Shown in pieces: positions 33,135-43,924 of a DNA stretch of 64,000 nucleotides; the first letter of the stretch is position 1, and each line of letters starts with the position of its first letter. The notes under the pieces are model-generated. The model worked only from the letters and a program-made list of their open reading frames with translations. It searched no databases and was not told the origin of the DNA. Source of the DNA: Oidiodendron maius Zn (lineage: Eukaryota; Ascomycota; Leotiomycetes; Myxotrichaceae); contig KN832889.1 of the NCBI GenBank assembly GCA_000827325.1, forward strand, positions 434,001 to 498,000, written 5' to 3'. A program made the translations under genes and the position numbers.

Positions 33135-34037
33135 AGTGGTGATGTATAAAACCCAGTGCGGACGTACAGTCCTACTGCGAAGGGATGATTGGAAAAACTA
33201 TACTTTCACCTTGGTATACCGGCCTTATTTATTATTCCGAGACATGGAAATGTCCAGTAACCTAAGTTTAGATACGCCCCCGGAACATCTAAGCAAAATG
33301 CTAGGTGGCATGAAGTCCACCAGCACTCTAGCTATGGCAAGGTCACTTCACTCTTCACAGCCGATAGAATGTTTCGTATGTTCAGCAGCACATGTCTTCA
33401 CAGGGATTCAACGACGGCTGCCATCGGACACGGCATTATTTGGCACCAGCGCACCCTGCCAACAAACTGCCACTTTTGCCGACATCCATCTCAAGCACAG
33501 CCACAGCCTCCTTGCCTAATACATTGCGGGTTTGGAGTTTACCCCACAGCATTGCAATCACTGTCACACTAAGGCAAGGGACTACGTGCCGCTAACGAAC
33601 AGCAATGCTACTGTATCTTTACGTGGAGAACTCTCCAATCACAGGTGATCGGCCTATTTGAGGGGATGGCTCCTATCTCGCGCTGCCCCTTGCCACTTGC
33701 CGCTGGCTAAGAGAGCATATGTTTCCTCGAAATGGCACAAACTGTTCTCTAACATCACTTGACACTAGCACGGTAAAGTCTTGGTTGCGTCACTCCTCAC
33801 TTGAAGAGTAGATGCGTCTTGAGAATCTTTGAAATGTTGATTTCCACCTTCAACAAGGCGTTCAGCGTGCCAGATGTGCCTTTGCGGCACAAGTCTGCAC
33901 CAATCAGGTCTGCGACTAACGCCTCCCCCGCTTTCGCAGGATACGCGACATCTGACATCCCCTCCTACCATTCAAGAGTTACACACAATGTGTTCAAAAA
34001 GTGATGCCTTCCAGCTTTACCATTATCGCACAGTCTC
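33135..34037. other. divergent promoter, BVMO / regulator
   Basis: About 900 bp with only short uninformative open frames. It contains a module B element at 33467-33482 and a partial look-alike (TTGCCACTTGCCGC) near 33690. Confidence 0.5.
33467..33482 (+). promoter_or_regulatory. module B element 1
   Basis: CTGCCACTTTTGCCGA, 333 bp upstream of the BVMO start and about 555 bp upstream of the regulator start. It matches the 16-bp consensus CTGCCACTTTTNCCGA completely. Confidence 0.6.
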
Positions 34038-36824
34038 ATGTCACCCGAAAGCTCGTCCCAGCCCAAGCAGTTTCAGTGCAAGACTTGTTGCAAGTCATAT
34101 AAGAAGAAGGACTCGTTGACGCGCCATAGCCATAATCATCAGGATAATCAACAGCACGTCTGTTTAGAATGTTCCAGGAATTTTCACCGTCGGGATATTC
34201 TGCAGAGACATCTTGACCTCCATCACACGGGGCGAATACGAGGCGTGCGAGCCTGCGAGCGGTGCAGAGTATCTAAAGTTAGATGTGACTCCAAGACGCC
34301 TTGTGCGCGATGTGTGAAAGCGAGCCAGATCTGTATATATAGCGGTACTGGAAAAGATGGTTGCTCCACCAGGACAATCTCTGTGTCTGAGCCCACACTT
34401 CCAGAATTACCAACTCAGCATCAACAAACAGCTAACGGAAGTCATAATCGAGGCACTCCTCCCGATTTTGATGCATCACCGTCTAAGAGCCCGCAGACTG
34501 CGACAAATATGGCCCAGGTTTCAATAGTTGACGAATTTACCGCATTGGATCCAACTAAACAAAACTCCTGTAATGAGGGAAGAAACACGATGTTTAGCGA
34601 TCAGCGACATAGCGATGAGTCGGACGCCGCGGATATTACAATGACGAACACCGTAAACCCTCTCATTTGGGGCCAAGAAGGCTTCTTGGCCTGGCCATCT
34701 GTCGACTTATTTCTAAACGATAACTTCATAGCAGATATGGATCTCTATGCAAACAATTCCATTCTATTGAATAGTGTCGACAACGCCATCTTCGAATTTG
34801 ACGACAGTTCGACTGGGATAGCACAACCCTCTAAGGACCCTGTGCTACTATTAAGCGACTTACCTCCAGATGGCGACGGCTCTCTGACATTTGCGACAGA
34901 CTTTTCCAACTTCAATATAGGATCTACCGGGTATACGCCCATAAGTTCACTGGACAGGAGCCGTGTGGGGAGTGGAGATTCAGAAAATCTGCGGTATTCA
35001 TCCCAAACTACAGCAGAGAATGACCCAAGAGTGCAAGCCACGGACGCACCAGGTACCAATTACACACTTCAGGATCTTGTCAAGGAGATGGTGGAATTTG
35101 CAATCCAGAATATTACGGCGTCTGGCCCATTTACACCCCACAAGGAGTGGTCAAGGGAATTCTCAAGCAGAATACAAAGATCTATGCCTGAAGCTGAGAG
35201 TATCCTTAGCCAGTCAAGCAGTCCCCACCTGCTCCATCATTTCTGTGGACAATTTATGGCACATTTCAACCCACTTTGGCCTTTAATACGACCGAAAGGC
35301 TTTGACATGGATTGCACTCTTCCAGCTCTTTATCTGACCATAGCATCGATTGGTGCCATGTACTCAGGCGCCAGATGCAGCCAATTAGGTCTGATGATCC
35401 ACGAAACCCTTCGTATGGCAGTATTAACAACTCCTCTTCTTCACCAGCAATCACGATATTCACTAGAATGTTTGCAATCATTGCTGTTAACCGAAATATC
35501 CACGCTTTATTTTGGACCGAGATCGGCATTGCCCATAGCGCAAAGGATTGGAGCAATGATTGTACTTCAGGCTCGTACAATGGGGATTTTTAGTGGCCGA
35601 GCATTTTCAAAGTATAACTCTGTGGCCCCAACACTAGAGCAATGGAGTCATCACGAGGGAACAATTCGGGTGGCTTTTGGCAGTTTCCGGGCCGAATCGT
35701 TTGTGTCTGCCTTACTAAACTCTCCTCTGCTAGTCTCTGCTGAAGAGATTAATCTTGATTTGCCATGCCCAGATAAACTCTGGATGGGCAGTATTGAGGA
35801 GCAGCGAGCGTCATTGAAGGCAAGGGGTCATACTAGTTTGATATACTCCGATCTAGTTCGCATAGCGATGGACAGGTCAGAGGTAATGCCTGATTTGGAA
35901 GTTTCTCACAGAGAATTAGTACTCTACGGTGCCCAGGAATCAATATGGCGATTCTCTCATGATCCTGAGCTGTTTTCTCGTACAATGGGACAGCTAAACG
36001 CAGAACATGTCTCAGTTCTCGATGATAACCCGGATAGTGAATTGTTTACCCGTTCCCCAAGGAGACAGCCCCGGCACGGCGTCGTTGAAGACTGGAAGTC
36101 AGTAAGCACTTCTGTATCTCCAGTTGAAGTACCTACGCACGACCACTTGGACTGTTTTCCTCGTAAGATGGCCGACCTGCGACTCGATTACAACAGAATG
36201 ATGCTCTTTCTCCGGGACTGGAAATCCTCTTTTGTTGGCAATCAGTCAAGGAGTCAACTTGAAGGCAGTCGATTCAACCTCCTAAACAGTCGCCTCCTCT
36301 ATCACCTTGGGTTTCTCCGACTACGGGCTGACCTTCACACTCTCGATTTATTAACTATTGAGTACGGCGACTTTCCGACAGATGAAAAAGAGGATGCACT
36401 TGACCGTGTATGGCAATGGTCAAAAACAATGTCTGCCGATAGGGCATTGCAACACGCTTGCGCAATATGGGTTTTGGTGTCGAGTGAATCCACTTGGCGG
36501 GGCGGAAGCCGCGCCCGGTTTAACATTCTCTGTCTTATAGCTCTTCATTGTGCCAGCAAAGTTGTATGGGCCTATGCAGGTGCCCACACAGATGCGCAGC
36601 GAGGAATGCTCAAAATGCCAGCAGCCTCGACGGAATTCCTGGGCCCTGATATTGTCATCTTCCGAGAAAATTCCCAGATCCTCATGGAATGCTTCCATCG
36701 GTTATTTCATGTTATTACAAGAGGCTGGGTTTCCTGGTTTCCGGAGACTGTAATGCACATGGCAAAATCTCCGCTGCCGTTGCTCCAGGTATCGGATGTC
36801 GGTAGTGTACAGAATACAGAGTAG
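34038..36824 (+). CDS. C2H2 plus Zn2Cys6 transcription factor (candidate module B regulator)
   Basis: Single open frame, 928 residues. Two C2H2 fingers come first (Cys14, Cys17, His30, His34; Cys42, Cys45, His58, His62). They are followed immediately by a Zn2Cys6 cluster (Cys73, Cys76, Cys83, Cys89, Cys92, Cys99). This tandem architecture is a known but minor class of fungal regulators. A Ser/Thr/Asp-rich linker leads to the fungal transcription-factor domain from about residue 390 (HHFCGQFMAHFNPLWPLI, LPALYLTIASIGAMYSG). Its position inside module B, and a composite 16-bp element in the surrounding promoters (GCCACTTT plus CCGA), suggest that fingers and cluster could each read part of that element. 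That is inference. Confidence 0.9.
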   Translation: MSPESSSQPKQFQCKTCCKSYKKKDSLTRHSHNHQDNQQHVCLECSRNFHRRDILQRHLDLHHTGRIRGVRACERCRVSKVRCDSKTPCARCVKASQICIYSGTGKDGCSTRTISVSEPTLPELPTQHQQTANGSHNRGTPPDFDASPSKSPQTATNMAQVSIVDEFTALDPTKQNSCNEGRNTMFSDQRHSDESDAADITMTNTVNPLIWGQEGFLAWPSVDLFLNDNFIADMDLYANNSILLNSVDNAIFEFDDSSTGIAQPSKDPVLLLSDLPPDGDGSLTFATDFSNFNIGSTGYTPISSLDRSRVGSGDSENLRYSSQTTAENDPRVQATDAPGTNYTLQDLVKEMVEFAIQNITASGPFTPHKEWSREFSSRIQRSMPEAESILSQSSSPHLLHHFCGQFMAHFNPLWPLIRPKGFDMDCTLPALYLTIASIGAMYSGARCSQLGLMIHETLRMAVLTTPLLHQQSRYSLECLQSLLLTEISTLYFGPRSALPIAQRIGAMIVLQARTMGIFSGRAFSKYNSVAPTLEQWSHHEGTIRVAFGSFRAESFVSALLNSPLLVSAEEINLDLPCPDKLWMGSIEEQRASLKARGHTSLIYSDLVRIAMDRSEVMPDLEVSHRELVLYGAQESIWRFSHDPELFSRTMGQLNAEHVSVLDDNPDSELFTRSPRRQPRHGVVEDWKSVSTSVSPVEVPTHDHLDCFPRKMADLRLDYNRMMLFLRDWKSSFVGNQSRSQLEGSRFNLLNSRLLYHLGFLRLRADLHTLDLLTIEYGDFPTDEKEDALDRVWQWSKTMSADRALQHACAIWVLVSSESTWRGGSRARFNILCLIALHCASKVVWAYAGAHTDAQRGMLKMPAASTEFLGPDIVIFRENSQILMECFHRLFHVITRGWVSWFPETVMHMAKSPLPLLQVSDVGSVQNTE

Positions 36825-36965
36825 AGGATTCACGGTCAAGGGGCACACCCGAAGCTCAATCCCTCTCCAAGCTCCAGCATCATCTCAAAGGACTTCGTAT
36901 ATCTAAACCTGGTTCGATTCTCTGTGTGCACCTTATTGAAAAGTTCAATTTAAGAATGTGAGAGA

Positions 36966-37908
36966 CTACTCGAAGACTATGCGATTGCGCACCTTTCCAA
37001 TCTGGTCAATCTCTATGCAGACTACATCCCCATGTCTAAGAAATTTCGGCGGCTTCATGAACAATCCAACACCACCAGCTGTGCCTGTCATGATTAAAGA
37101 CCCTTTTTGGAGAGTTTGGCCTTGGCTGCAGAAAGCCACCAACTTGCGAACTCCAAAGCACAAGTCCGATGTGTTGGTGTCCTGTCGCATCTCACCATTT
37201 ACAAAAGTCTTCAAAGTCAAGTTACTTGCATCACCCAACAATCTTGTCGAAACCAGACACGGACCAATTGGTGCGTATTTATCGAATGATTTACTGAAAC
37301 TCCACTGCGGTATTGGCCCAGCCTTATCTACCTCGCGCTGCCAGTCTCGAGCGGATACATCGTTTCCCACTGTGTATCCTGCAACATAATCCAGCGCATC
37401 GGCCTCAGACACGTTTTTGGCATCTTGTCTAATGACTATTGTCAGCTCTCCTTCATAATCACACTGCTGCTGAGCAATTTTAGGAATGGAGATATCCTCT
37501 TCGGGGCCTGCAACAGCAGTCGAGGGCTTGAAAAAAATTGTCGGAAAAGTTGGCAATGGGCGACCTGTTTCGAGAACTAAGTAAAATGTTAGCCTGTTTC
37601 TTGAGAGGTGTGAGATTCAACGTAGTACTATGAGTTTTATAGTTAAGTCCAATGCAGCGAATGATAGCAACTTCTTTCTGGTCGAGAGGACCCAGGAGCT
37701 TTTTCACAGTCTCTACCCGTTCGGTAGGTTTTGCAGTGAATGGATCGTTGCCATCGCAAACTTTGACCTGAAGTCGTGAAGTTTCCGCCAGACTGACAAT
37801 GTCCTCTGTCGAGTTTGACAATATGGGTTCACCATATCGAATTCCATCGCCCCCTTCAGGCACGTAGCGGACTAGGCGAGTCCATGCGACAGCATGTTGG
37901 ATCGGCAT
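36966..37908 (-). CDS. fumarylacetoacetate hydrolase (FAH)-family protein
   Basis: Two exons (37629-37908 and 36966-37576) give 296 residues. The 52-nt intron has a GGCTAAC branch site and joins THI to LETGRPLP. The ATG at 37908 is the first true ATG; the frame extends upstream only from a TTG. Family blocks are IRCIGLNYKTH, PTIFFKPSTAVAG, the metal-binding CDYEGELTIVI acidic pair, YTVGNDVSARDWQ, PIGPCLV, and GTAGGVGLF near the C-terminus. FAH-family enzymes hydrolyse C-C bonds of acylpyruvates or hydrate or decarboxylate related keto acids, needing Mg or Ca. In module B it could act on a ring-cleavage product. It is divergent from the DHA1 porter with a module B element between. Confidence 0.9.
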
Positions 37909-38420
37909 GATGGATATATTTGCCAAGGGAGCCGAGGTTCATATGATTTGGCAAGTCATATATCTCCCAGGATGTTTTGTATATCTCCAGACTATAGTCG
38001 GCCACAGAGAAGCAAAAATTGTAATGCATTTAGACCCTCACAGTAGTCTAGAGTTCGATACCGTAGCTCCGGTTTTCGTGGCATCTAGAATCGCCATCAT
38101 ATCCGAGATTAGGACTCCCTGCCACTTTTTCCGATGGAGGCGAGGGTCCAAAGCGCATTAGTGTTGTTTTATTGGCAGCTAGGTATCTTTGCCGGCGATT
38201 TCACGGCACGGTTGGCAATGCGGGGAAAATGGAGTAGGCTGACCAGGAATGCAAGGTAAATTATAATGCTTTAACTATTGGATGAGGAGAGAAGGAAAAT
38301 AAGTTCTTTGACACCTGCTTCAAAACCTATTTCATCGGACAGAGGGACGAAGTTTTTAAGATATACTGCCCCAACACAAATTGACATATACTTCAACATA
38401 TACAAGTACCTATACTCCGT
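37909..38420. other. divergent promoter, FAH / DHA1 porter
   Basis: 512 bp without a supported gene, holding module B element 2 near its middle. Confidence 0.5.
38119..38134 (+). promoter_or_regulatory. module B element 2
   Basis: CTGCCACTTTTTCCGA, 211 bp upstream of the FAH-family start and 287 bp upstream of the porter start. It matches the consensus completely. Confidence 0.6.
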
Positions 38421-40034
38421 ATGAACACCACAGTTGTATACCCACACCCTAGAATGGCGAATGAACCAGACATGCCTCCCGGCACCGAGCTTATGCGAGA
38501 TGCTACGAATAATCGGATTGATGAGTTTTCAGATTTGCACCAAGTCCTAGTGCCTAAACCATCAGACGACCTCGAAGACCCACTGAACTGGAGTTTCCCT
38601 CGAAAGATCGTTACTGTCATCGTTCAAGCTCTCTACGTTCTTTTCTCCATTTTACCAACGCTCTCCATTGCTCCAGTTACACCAATCTTCTTAGCGGAGT
38701 TTCATACAGATGAGGGAACTGTCTCTTTATTCTTAGGCGTGGCTGTCATCACATTAGGATATATGAACTTTATATTGGTCCCATTCTCAAATATCTTCGG
38801 CCGACGAGCTACGTGCCTCATTACGGCGGCTATAGTTATCGGTGGAAATATCTGGCTGGCGTTAGCCAGAGGGGTAGGGAGCTTCCTTGGAGCCAGAGTG
38901 TTCAATGCCATAGGCGCAGCTGCAAACGAGACTGTTATGGTTCAAGTCATTGCCGATATCTTCTTCCTCCATGAGCGTGGACAGTGGATGGGTGTGTACT
39001 TTGCCGCATATTTTCTTGGCTGCTTTGTCGGACCCATTATTGCAGGCAATATGGCCCAAGCCCTAGGGTGGCGTAGCTTCTTCTGGCTTTGTACAGGAGT
39101 CTCTTCTTTGAACTTTTTCAGTGTGCTCTTCTTCTTTCCCGAAACAAAATACCATAGGAAGATGAGCAGTCCTGACAGCACAGAGGACCAAAATTCATCT
39201 GCGGATGCCAAAGGCCAGGACTTGGGAGTCACATCTGCAGTTATCGAGCACTCGTCAAATGTTAAGATGGCACTCGGAAATGGAAGACCTGGGAGACGGC
39301 AGTGGTATTTGATCCAAAAGCCATATCCCAATGCAGTCTCCTCTCTGCTAAGGGATATTGTTACTCCTGTCTATATTCTCGGCTTTCCAATAATAGCCTG
39401 GACAGTGTTTGTTGTGGAGGCGTCAGCAAATACACTTCTAGCGATGAATCTCACCCAGTCACCTGTTTTTGCGGCACCGCCGTATCACTTCACTCCAGGG
39501 GAGGTTGGGTTTGTGAATTTTGCCTTCGTGGTCGGCGGCATGATTGGGTTGATTACGGCCGGTCCACTATCAGATTGGGTTGCCAAAAGACTGACGGTCC
39601 GGAACAACGATCTTCGCGAACCTGAGATGCGACTATGGGCAATGGTACCATATTTTGCGGTAATGGTCCTAGGATGCATTGTCATTATACTTGGCTACCA
39701 TAATCAATGGCCCTGGCAGGCAATTGTAGCCTTTGGCTATACCTGCATTGGATTGCAGGTCATTGCGCTTCCCACAATTGCGGTTGCGTATGCTGTCGAC
39801 TGTTACAAGCCAATTAGTGGCGAAATTTTGGTGATCTGCACAGTCTTCAAGAATACAGTTGGATTCAGTATGGCATACTGGGTACAGGACTTGACCCCGG
39901 CAAATGCTGTCCTTGTGTTGTTCGCAACGAATGCAGGGGCTTGTCTCCTTGGTATCCCAATATATTTCTTTGGTAAGAGGCTACGGCGATTTAGTCAAAA
40001 CTCTGCTGTACACCTCATGGAAAATGTGATGTAG
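38421..40034 (+). CDS. MFS transporter, DHA1-type
   Basis: Single exon, 537 residues. The N-terminal cytoplasmic part carries DLEDPLNWSFPRK, the D-P-x-N-W-S signature of fungal drug:H+ antiporter-1 type porters. It is followed by hydrophobic segments, the FSNIFGRRATC loop-2 motif and YFLGCFVGPIIAG (motif C-like). A long central cytoplasmic loop (about residues 245-295) is hydrophilic and rich in Ser, Asp and Asn. Such porters are usually plasma-membrane exporters of toxic compounds, but some import carboxylates, so either efflux of a toxic intermediate or uptake of the module B substrate is possible. Expression is probably coupled to the FAH-family gene by the shared promoter. Confidence 0.88.
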   Translation: MNTTVVYPHPRMANEPDMPPGTELMRDATNNRIDEFSDLHQVLVPKPSDDLEDPLNWSFPRKIVTVIVQALYVLFSILPTLSIAPVTPIFLAEFHTDEGTVSLFLGVAVITLGYMNFILVPFSNIFGRRATCLITAAIVIGGNIWLALARGVGSFLGARVFNAIGAAANETVMVQVIADIFFLHERGQWMGVYFAAYFLGCFVGPIIAGNMAQALGWRSFFWLCTGVSSLNFFSVLFFFPETKYHRKMSSPDSTEDQNSSADAKGQDLGVTSAVIEHSSNVKMALGNGRPGRRQWYLIQKPYPNAVSSLLRDIVTPVYILGFPIIAWTVFVVEASANTLLAMNLTQSPVFAAPPYHFTPGEVGFVNFAFVVGGMIGLITAGPLSDWVAKRLTVRNNDLREPEMRLWAMVPYFAVMVLGCIVIILGYHNQWPWQAIVAFGYTCIGLQVIALPTIAVAYAVDCYKPISGEILVICTVFKNTVGFSMAYWVQDLTPANAVLVLFATNAGACLLGIPIYFFGKRLRRFSQNSAVHLMENVM

Positions 40035-40701
40035 TTAGGGGTGACTTAATAAAGTAGCTAAGAGAAATGCAGTACTACTGATTTAGTAACATAATAAGCT
40101 TAATATAACTTAAACGGTGAAGAGTAAGTTAAGTTAACTTATGTAGTATTACTAATATTTTACTTAGTGAACACTATAAACGCAATAGATATATACTTAC
40201 CCAATATAAAAGTCATGGATACTAGGTAGCCCTGTGTTACAACCATTCTCTGGCTTCTTCTATTACTTTGAGACATCTTACTATATTAGTAATATATTTT
40301 CTAAAGTATTATGCATCTTTGTGTACCAACAAGTGCCACGCCTCTACGTGTCTAGAACCCACACTACCTGAGATGCCCACTGCCACTATTACCGAAACCA
40401 GAACCCCTGTTTTCCCTCACCTGCCACACGACTGGGCAAATTTTCTATCGTTTGCCTCTGCAATCGTATTTCTTTCTCCGATGGCAGTTTATTAAATTCA
40501 TGATAGCAAGAGTTTCCACGTTACATTGGACTGTAAGTGGCCGTTAGGTCTAGGCTGTGAGTGAAAGAGAAATACATACTCTAAGGAATTTACGATCCTT
40601 GTAAATCTTTAATACTAATCTGCTGATGCGAATAGATTTCCCTTGGAAACTCTCAACTATTCAACTTACTCTGAAGTTAACCATTCTCAAAATTGGCGGA
40701 A
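40035..40701. other. intergenic, promoter of DLH-like gene
   Basis: The first half is AT-rich. Module B element 3 lies at 40380-40395. The short open frame at 40268-40495 has no family features. Confidence 0.45.
40380..40395 (+). promoter_or_regulatory. module B element 3
   Basis: CTGCCACTATTACCGA, one mismatch to the fixed positions of the 16-bp consensus, 307 bp upstream of the DLH-like start codon. Confidence 0.55.
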
Positions 40702-41868
40702 ATGTTCACGCCAGACTGCTGCAGGGGAGTACCAGGGGACGGTTCGTTATTACCTCAAACTCAAATAGTCATAGTTTTCATCCTGTCCACTGATATTTAC
40801 AACAGAAAAGTACAAGCTTAAAGGATCATTCATCGGAATGTACAATTTGAACGTCTATAAAGTAAATACTCGTATGGAGACCAGCAAAGGCACACTGCTA
40901 TTTCTTCCAGACGCTTTCGGGCTTGCTTCTCACAATTTGATTCTCTCCGATTTGTATGCAGCGGAAGGTAAACTATTCATAACCATTGTTTTGTTTGGCT
41001 ACATATATACCCAATCTGACTTTACCCAGGCTATGATGTCCTGTTGATCGATATTCTCGAAGGCAAGCATAATGAGGAAGAAACTCTTTTCTTCTAAATG
41101 ACTAGTGATAAATTGCTTTTCGCTAAGTTTAACCACAGGAGACCCACTTCCCATTGCCCTAATGAAATACGTTCCTGGCACAGACATTGAAAAATATTCC
41201 AACTTAACATTGAAGGTGCTGAGAATAAAATTTTGCATGGCACGCTCCTACTCACAACTTACTGCAGGATAAAGATACGATTCGAAAAGCCGACATGAAC
41301 TCTTGGGGCAAGCTACACAATCCGTCTCATGTCTGGCCTTTGGTCGTGCACTTTTTACTAAAGCTTCAGGACGAGATACCAACCAACACTAAACTATATG
41401 CTCTGGGGCATTGCTTCGGTGGAAAGTATGCACTGAAGCTTGCACAACGAGAAATTTTAACGGCGGTCATTGCCATGCACCCTGTATGAGACGTTGTCTC
41501 CCTGTATATTTTTTCTGATCTGACCTTAACATCTAGTCCTTTCTCGAGCCTTCGGATTCCGAAAATCTCAATTGTCCCATCTTTATTGGATGTGCCGGTA
41601 ACTATTTCTCAATATATGACTGTACAAGTCATATGTTGTGGATAATTTATTTGAAAACTAACTTCATGCAGAAACGGATTTCATAACGCCTACACTGACC
41701 AGTGACTTGCTTTCTGCATTGCCAAAATCAAACCATCCCTATAAACTTGTCATATATGGACATACAAAGCATGGGTTCTCATCAAGAGCCGATATGGATG
41801 ATCCAACGGCAAGAAAGGTCTTAATGGATTCGTTTAATGACTCAGCCAGGTGGATCGAAAGCTTCTGA
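40702..41868 (+). CDS. dienelactone hydrolase-like protein
   Basis: Seven exons (40702-40741, 40806-40967, 41030-41062, 41139-41215, 41268-41483, 41537-41597, 41672-41868) rebuild 261 residues from what first looks like scattered fragments. Intron 41063-41138 has a GC donor (GCAAGC) and the rest are GT-AG. The first exon gives MFTPDCCRGVPGDE, a Cys-Cys start common in fungal family members. LLFLPDAFGL, LLIDILEGDPLPI and the nucleophile motif GHCFGGKYA are present, with Asp in CAETDFITP and His in HTKHGFSSR completing the Cys-Asp-His triad. Such proteins open dienelactones and related lactones in aromatic catabolism. It sits between the porter and the PRISE reductase with its own module B element. 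The short first exon is the least certain part. Confidence 0.82.
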
Positions 41869-42742
41869 TGGAATGCCGTTGACTTGGGATGATTTTGTTG
41901 AATCCGAAGCGCCGTGATAAGAGTTTCCACAAACAGATTCAGGCAGATTTTTGATCTATGAACTAACTATCTTTTTCCCTACCGCATAAATAAATTGTGA
42001 ACTGAGTTATCCAAATTGAAAGCTGATTGATTGTCTCTGTGTTGATATTTATTATACAATATATTATGTTGACCGATATTAGGGCCTCAAGCATATGGAG
42101 GATGATACAGCACTGATACGCACAGCGCCTATTGAGTGCCCAGTCCTCTTGCGTTGAGCTTCCGTATAGAGCTTAAAAGTCCTACGGACCGTAAGCACGT
42201 ATATAAAGACCTATTGCATCCGTAAGGATGCTCCTTAATTTTCCTCTACATTACTCAATTGTTTGCAACTATCTAGTACTTTCTGCATACATTATTGCCG
42301 AAACATATAGTCAGTATAACTGAGTTTGACCTTGATATCCAACTACAACCTGTGCACCTGATAAGCTAGCAATTACCTGGCGATCCTCTTGAGACCGTGT
42401 CAAGATATTATATAAATTATATGAACACAATCTGAAGGAAATTTTACTCCGTTCTTATTTTACGCATGTGAAAAAGGGTATGATACGAGACAGAATTCTA
42501 TATCATGGTTTAAGCTCCTGTTATCTAGGTCGATATAATATAACATCTCACCGTAACCACCCGCTTAGAGATACACCCAGCACCGCGATACTAATGAAAT
42601 AAGTTTGTTGCGAACAACTTAAAAATGACAAAATTTGTTACAGATGAGATAAAGCAACCGAAAGTGTGATTTATTGAAAGTATAATTGAGTTTGAAAGAA
42701 ATGCATGCCTTCCATCACCGGATATAACATTCTAACAAATTG
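41869..42742. other. AT-rich intergenic between convergent genes
   Basis: 3' flanks of the DLH-like and PRISE genes. AT-rich and degenerate, possibly a repeat relic, but no coding trace was recognised. Confidence 0.4.
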
Positions 42743-43924
42743 TCATTGCCTCGCTGCAGGTGGTGGAATAATCCCCTGACGAACCAATTCGTCAAATGTT
42801 GCGATAAAAGAATCAAAGCTGTCCATATATCCTGTCCATCCATACCTCCTCGCCTTGCTAACACTCAGCAAAGCACTCCACGTGCGACCAAACACCCAAT
42901 CCTGGAACTGCCATGTCCCGCAATCAAAAGTCTTCTTGCTAGAGGCAGAGCCCGTCTCCTCACACAATTTATCCCACACCGGGCGCTTATCCTTGGCCCA
43001 TGAAGCGAACGAGAATGGCTGCTGAACGTCGCCGTCGCCAGGCTCTGTCACGGTGAGCTGGGATGAAGCGTCGGCAGGGTCAATACCGAAATAGGTTGCC
43101 AGCTGTGGCCAGAAATATTTCCAGCAGACGCTGTCACCGTTGGTGCAGTTAAAGGCTTCATTAGCGCATCTGGGCTGTGTGGAGACGAAAATAGTCAAGT
43201 CGGCGATCAGGGGAGCATAAGCCATGTCATCGTAACCTTCCCAGTAACTAGAGTTAGTGGGCATGGGCGCTTTAGTGCCGCTCCTTTTGCAGATCAAGAA
43301 GTAGAGTGCGAATGACAGCGCTGAATTCATCCCGTTGGGCTTGTAAGTGGAGCCAATAATGGCTTGAGGACGAATGACGTTCCAGGTCCAGTTCTTGTTC
43401 TTTTGATAATCCTTTAGGAAATCTTCCTGTGCGTAGTAGAAGTTTTCTGACTTTGAGACCGCGCGATGGTGGTCCTCTCTGAGTGGATTAGAGGCAGGCT
43501 GGATATGGACATTGTAATACTTTCCACCTGTCTGAAGCGTGATGTTCTTGAGATTAGGCGCAATAGATGTTATTGCCAATAAAAAATTCTCAAATAGTCG
43601 TTCATTGGCATAATTAAGCTCACGGAAATCATCTCTATGGACATAGGATGAGAAGTAAGTGTGCGTTGTTTCAGCGCAGACCGTTTGCATCTGTTTGATG
43701 AGTTTTTGAGAATCTTGCGTGAAGTCAAGTGCAATAAATACAACGCGAGAGTCCTCGATCGTGGATGCCAGGGGACTATTCGATGTGACTATGATTTTGC
43801 TCCATTCTTCGGCTGTCGTTTTAGTGACGAGATATTCAAGGATGGCATTGCCTGTGATTCCATTTCCACCAGTGATAAAAGCCACTTTCTGCTGGCCCTT
43901 CGTCTCTACCTGAATTGCAGTCAT
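42743..43924 (-). CDS. PRISE-family NAD(P)H-dependent enone reductase
   Basis: Single exon, 393 residues. The atypical-SDR cofactor motif TGGNGITG is at residues 18-25. SENFYYAQEDFL carries the catalytic Tyr of the progesterone 5-beta-reductase/iridoid synthase (PRISE) group, and WTWNVIRPQAIIG follows. These enzymes reduce the C=C bond of enones or eno-aldehydes with NADPH. Fungal members are common but mostly uncharacterised. It is divergent from the second P450 with module B element 4 between, so it likely acts on an oxidised cyclic intermediate of module B. The fold assignment is firm; the substrate is not. Confidence 0.88.
   Translation of the reverse strand: MTAIQVETKGQQKVAFITGGNGITGNAILEYLVTKTTAEEWSKIIVTSNSPLASTIEDSRVVFIALDFTQDSQKLIKQMQTVCAETTHTYFSSYVHRDDFRELNYANERLFENFLLAITSIAPNLKNITLQTGGKYYNVHIQPASNPLREDHHRAVSKSENFYYAQEDFLKDYQKNKNWTWNVIRPQAIIGSTYKPNGMNSALSFALYFLICKRSGTKAPMPTNSSYWEGYDDMAYAPLIADLTIFVSTQPRCANEAFNCTNGDSVCWKYFWPQLATYFGIDPADASSQLTVTEPGDGDVQQPFSFASWAKDKRPVWDKLCEETGSASSKKTFDCGTWQFQDWVFGRTWSALLSVSKARRYGWTGYMDSFDSFIATFDELVRQGIIPPPAARQ

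Noticed and set aside
33686-33703. Second module B element near 33690 (TTGCCACTTGCCGC)
   Set aside because: The spacing between the two halves is shorter than in the five accepted copies.
34745-35593. Frames over 90 codons within the regulator gene, both strands
   Set aside because: Shadows of the 928-residue frame, which has clear zinc-binding domains and a regulatory domain.
36905-36930. GGTTCGATTC string suggesting a tRNA B box
   Set aside because: No A box or cloverleaf around it; it lies in the 3' flank of the FAH-family gene.
40696-40702. GCGGAAA over the DLH-like start codon as a module A box
   Set aside because: Single copy overlapping the ATG of a gene that already has a module B element.
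40838-41868. Apparent decay of the dienelactone-hydrolase-like gene into fragments
   Set aside because: Six introns, one with a GC donor, rejoin all fragments into one frame with a complete catalytic triad.
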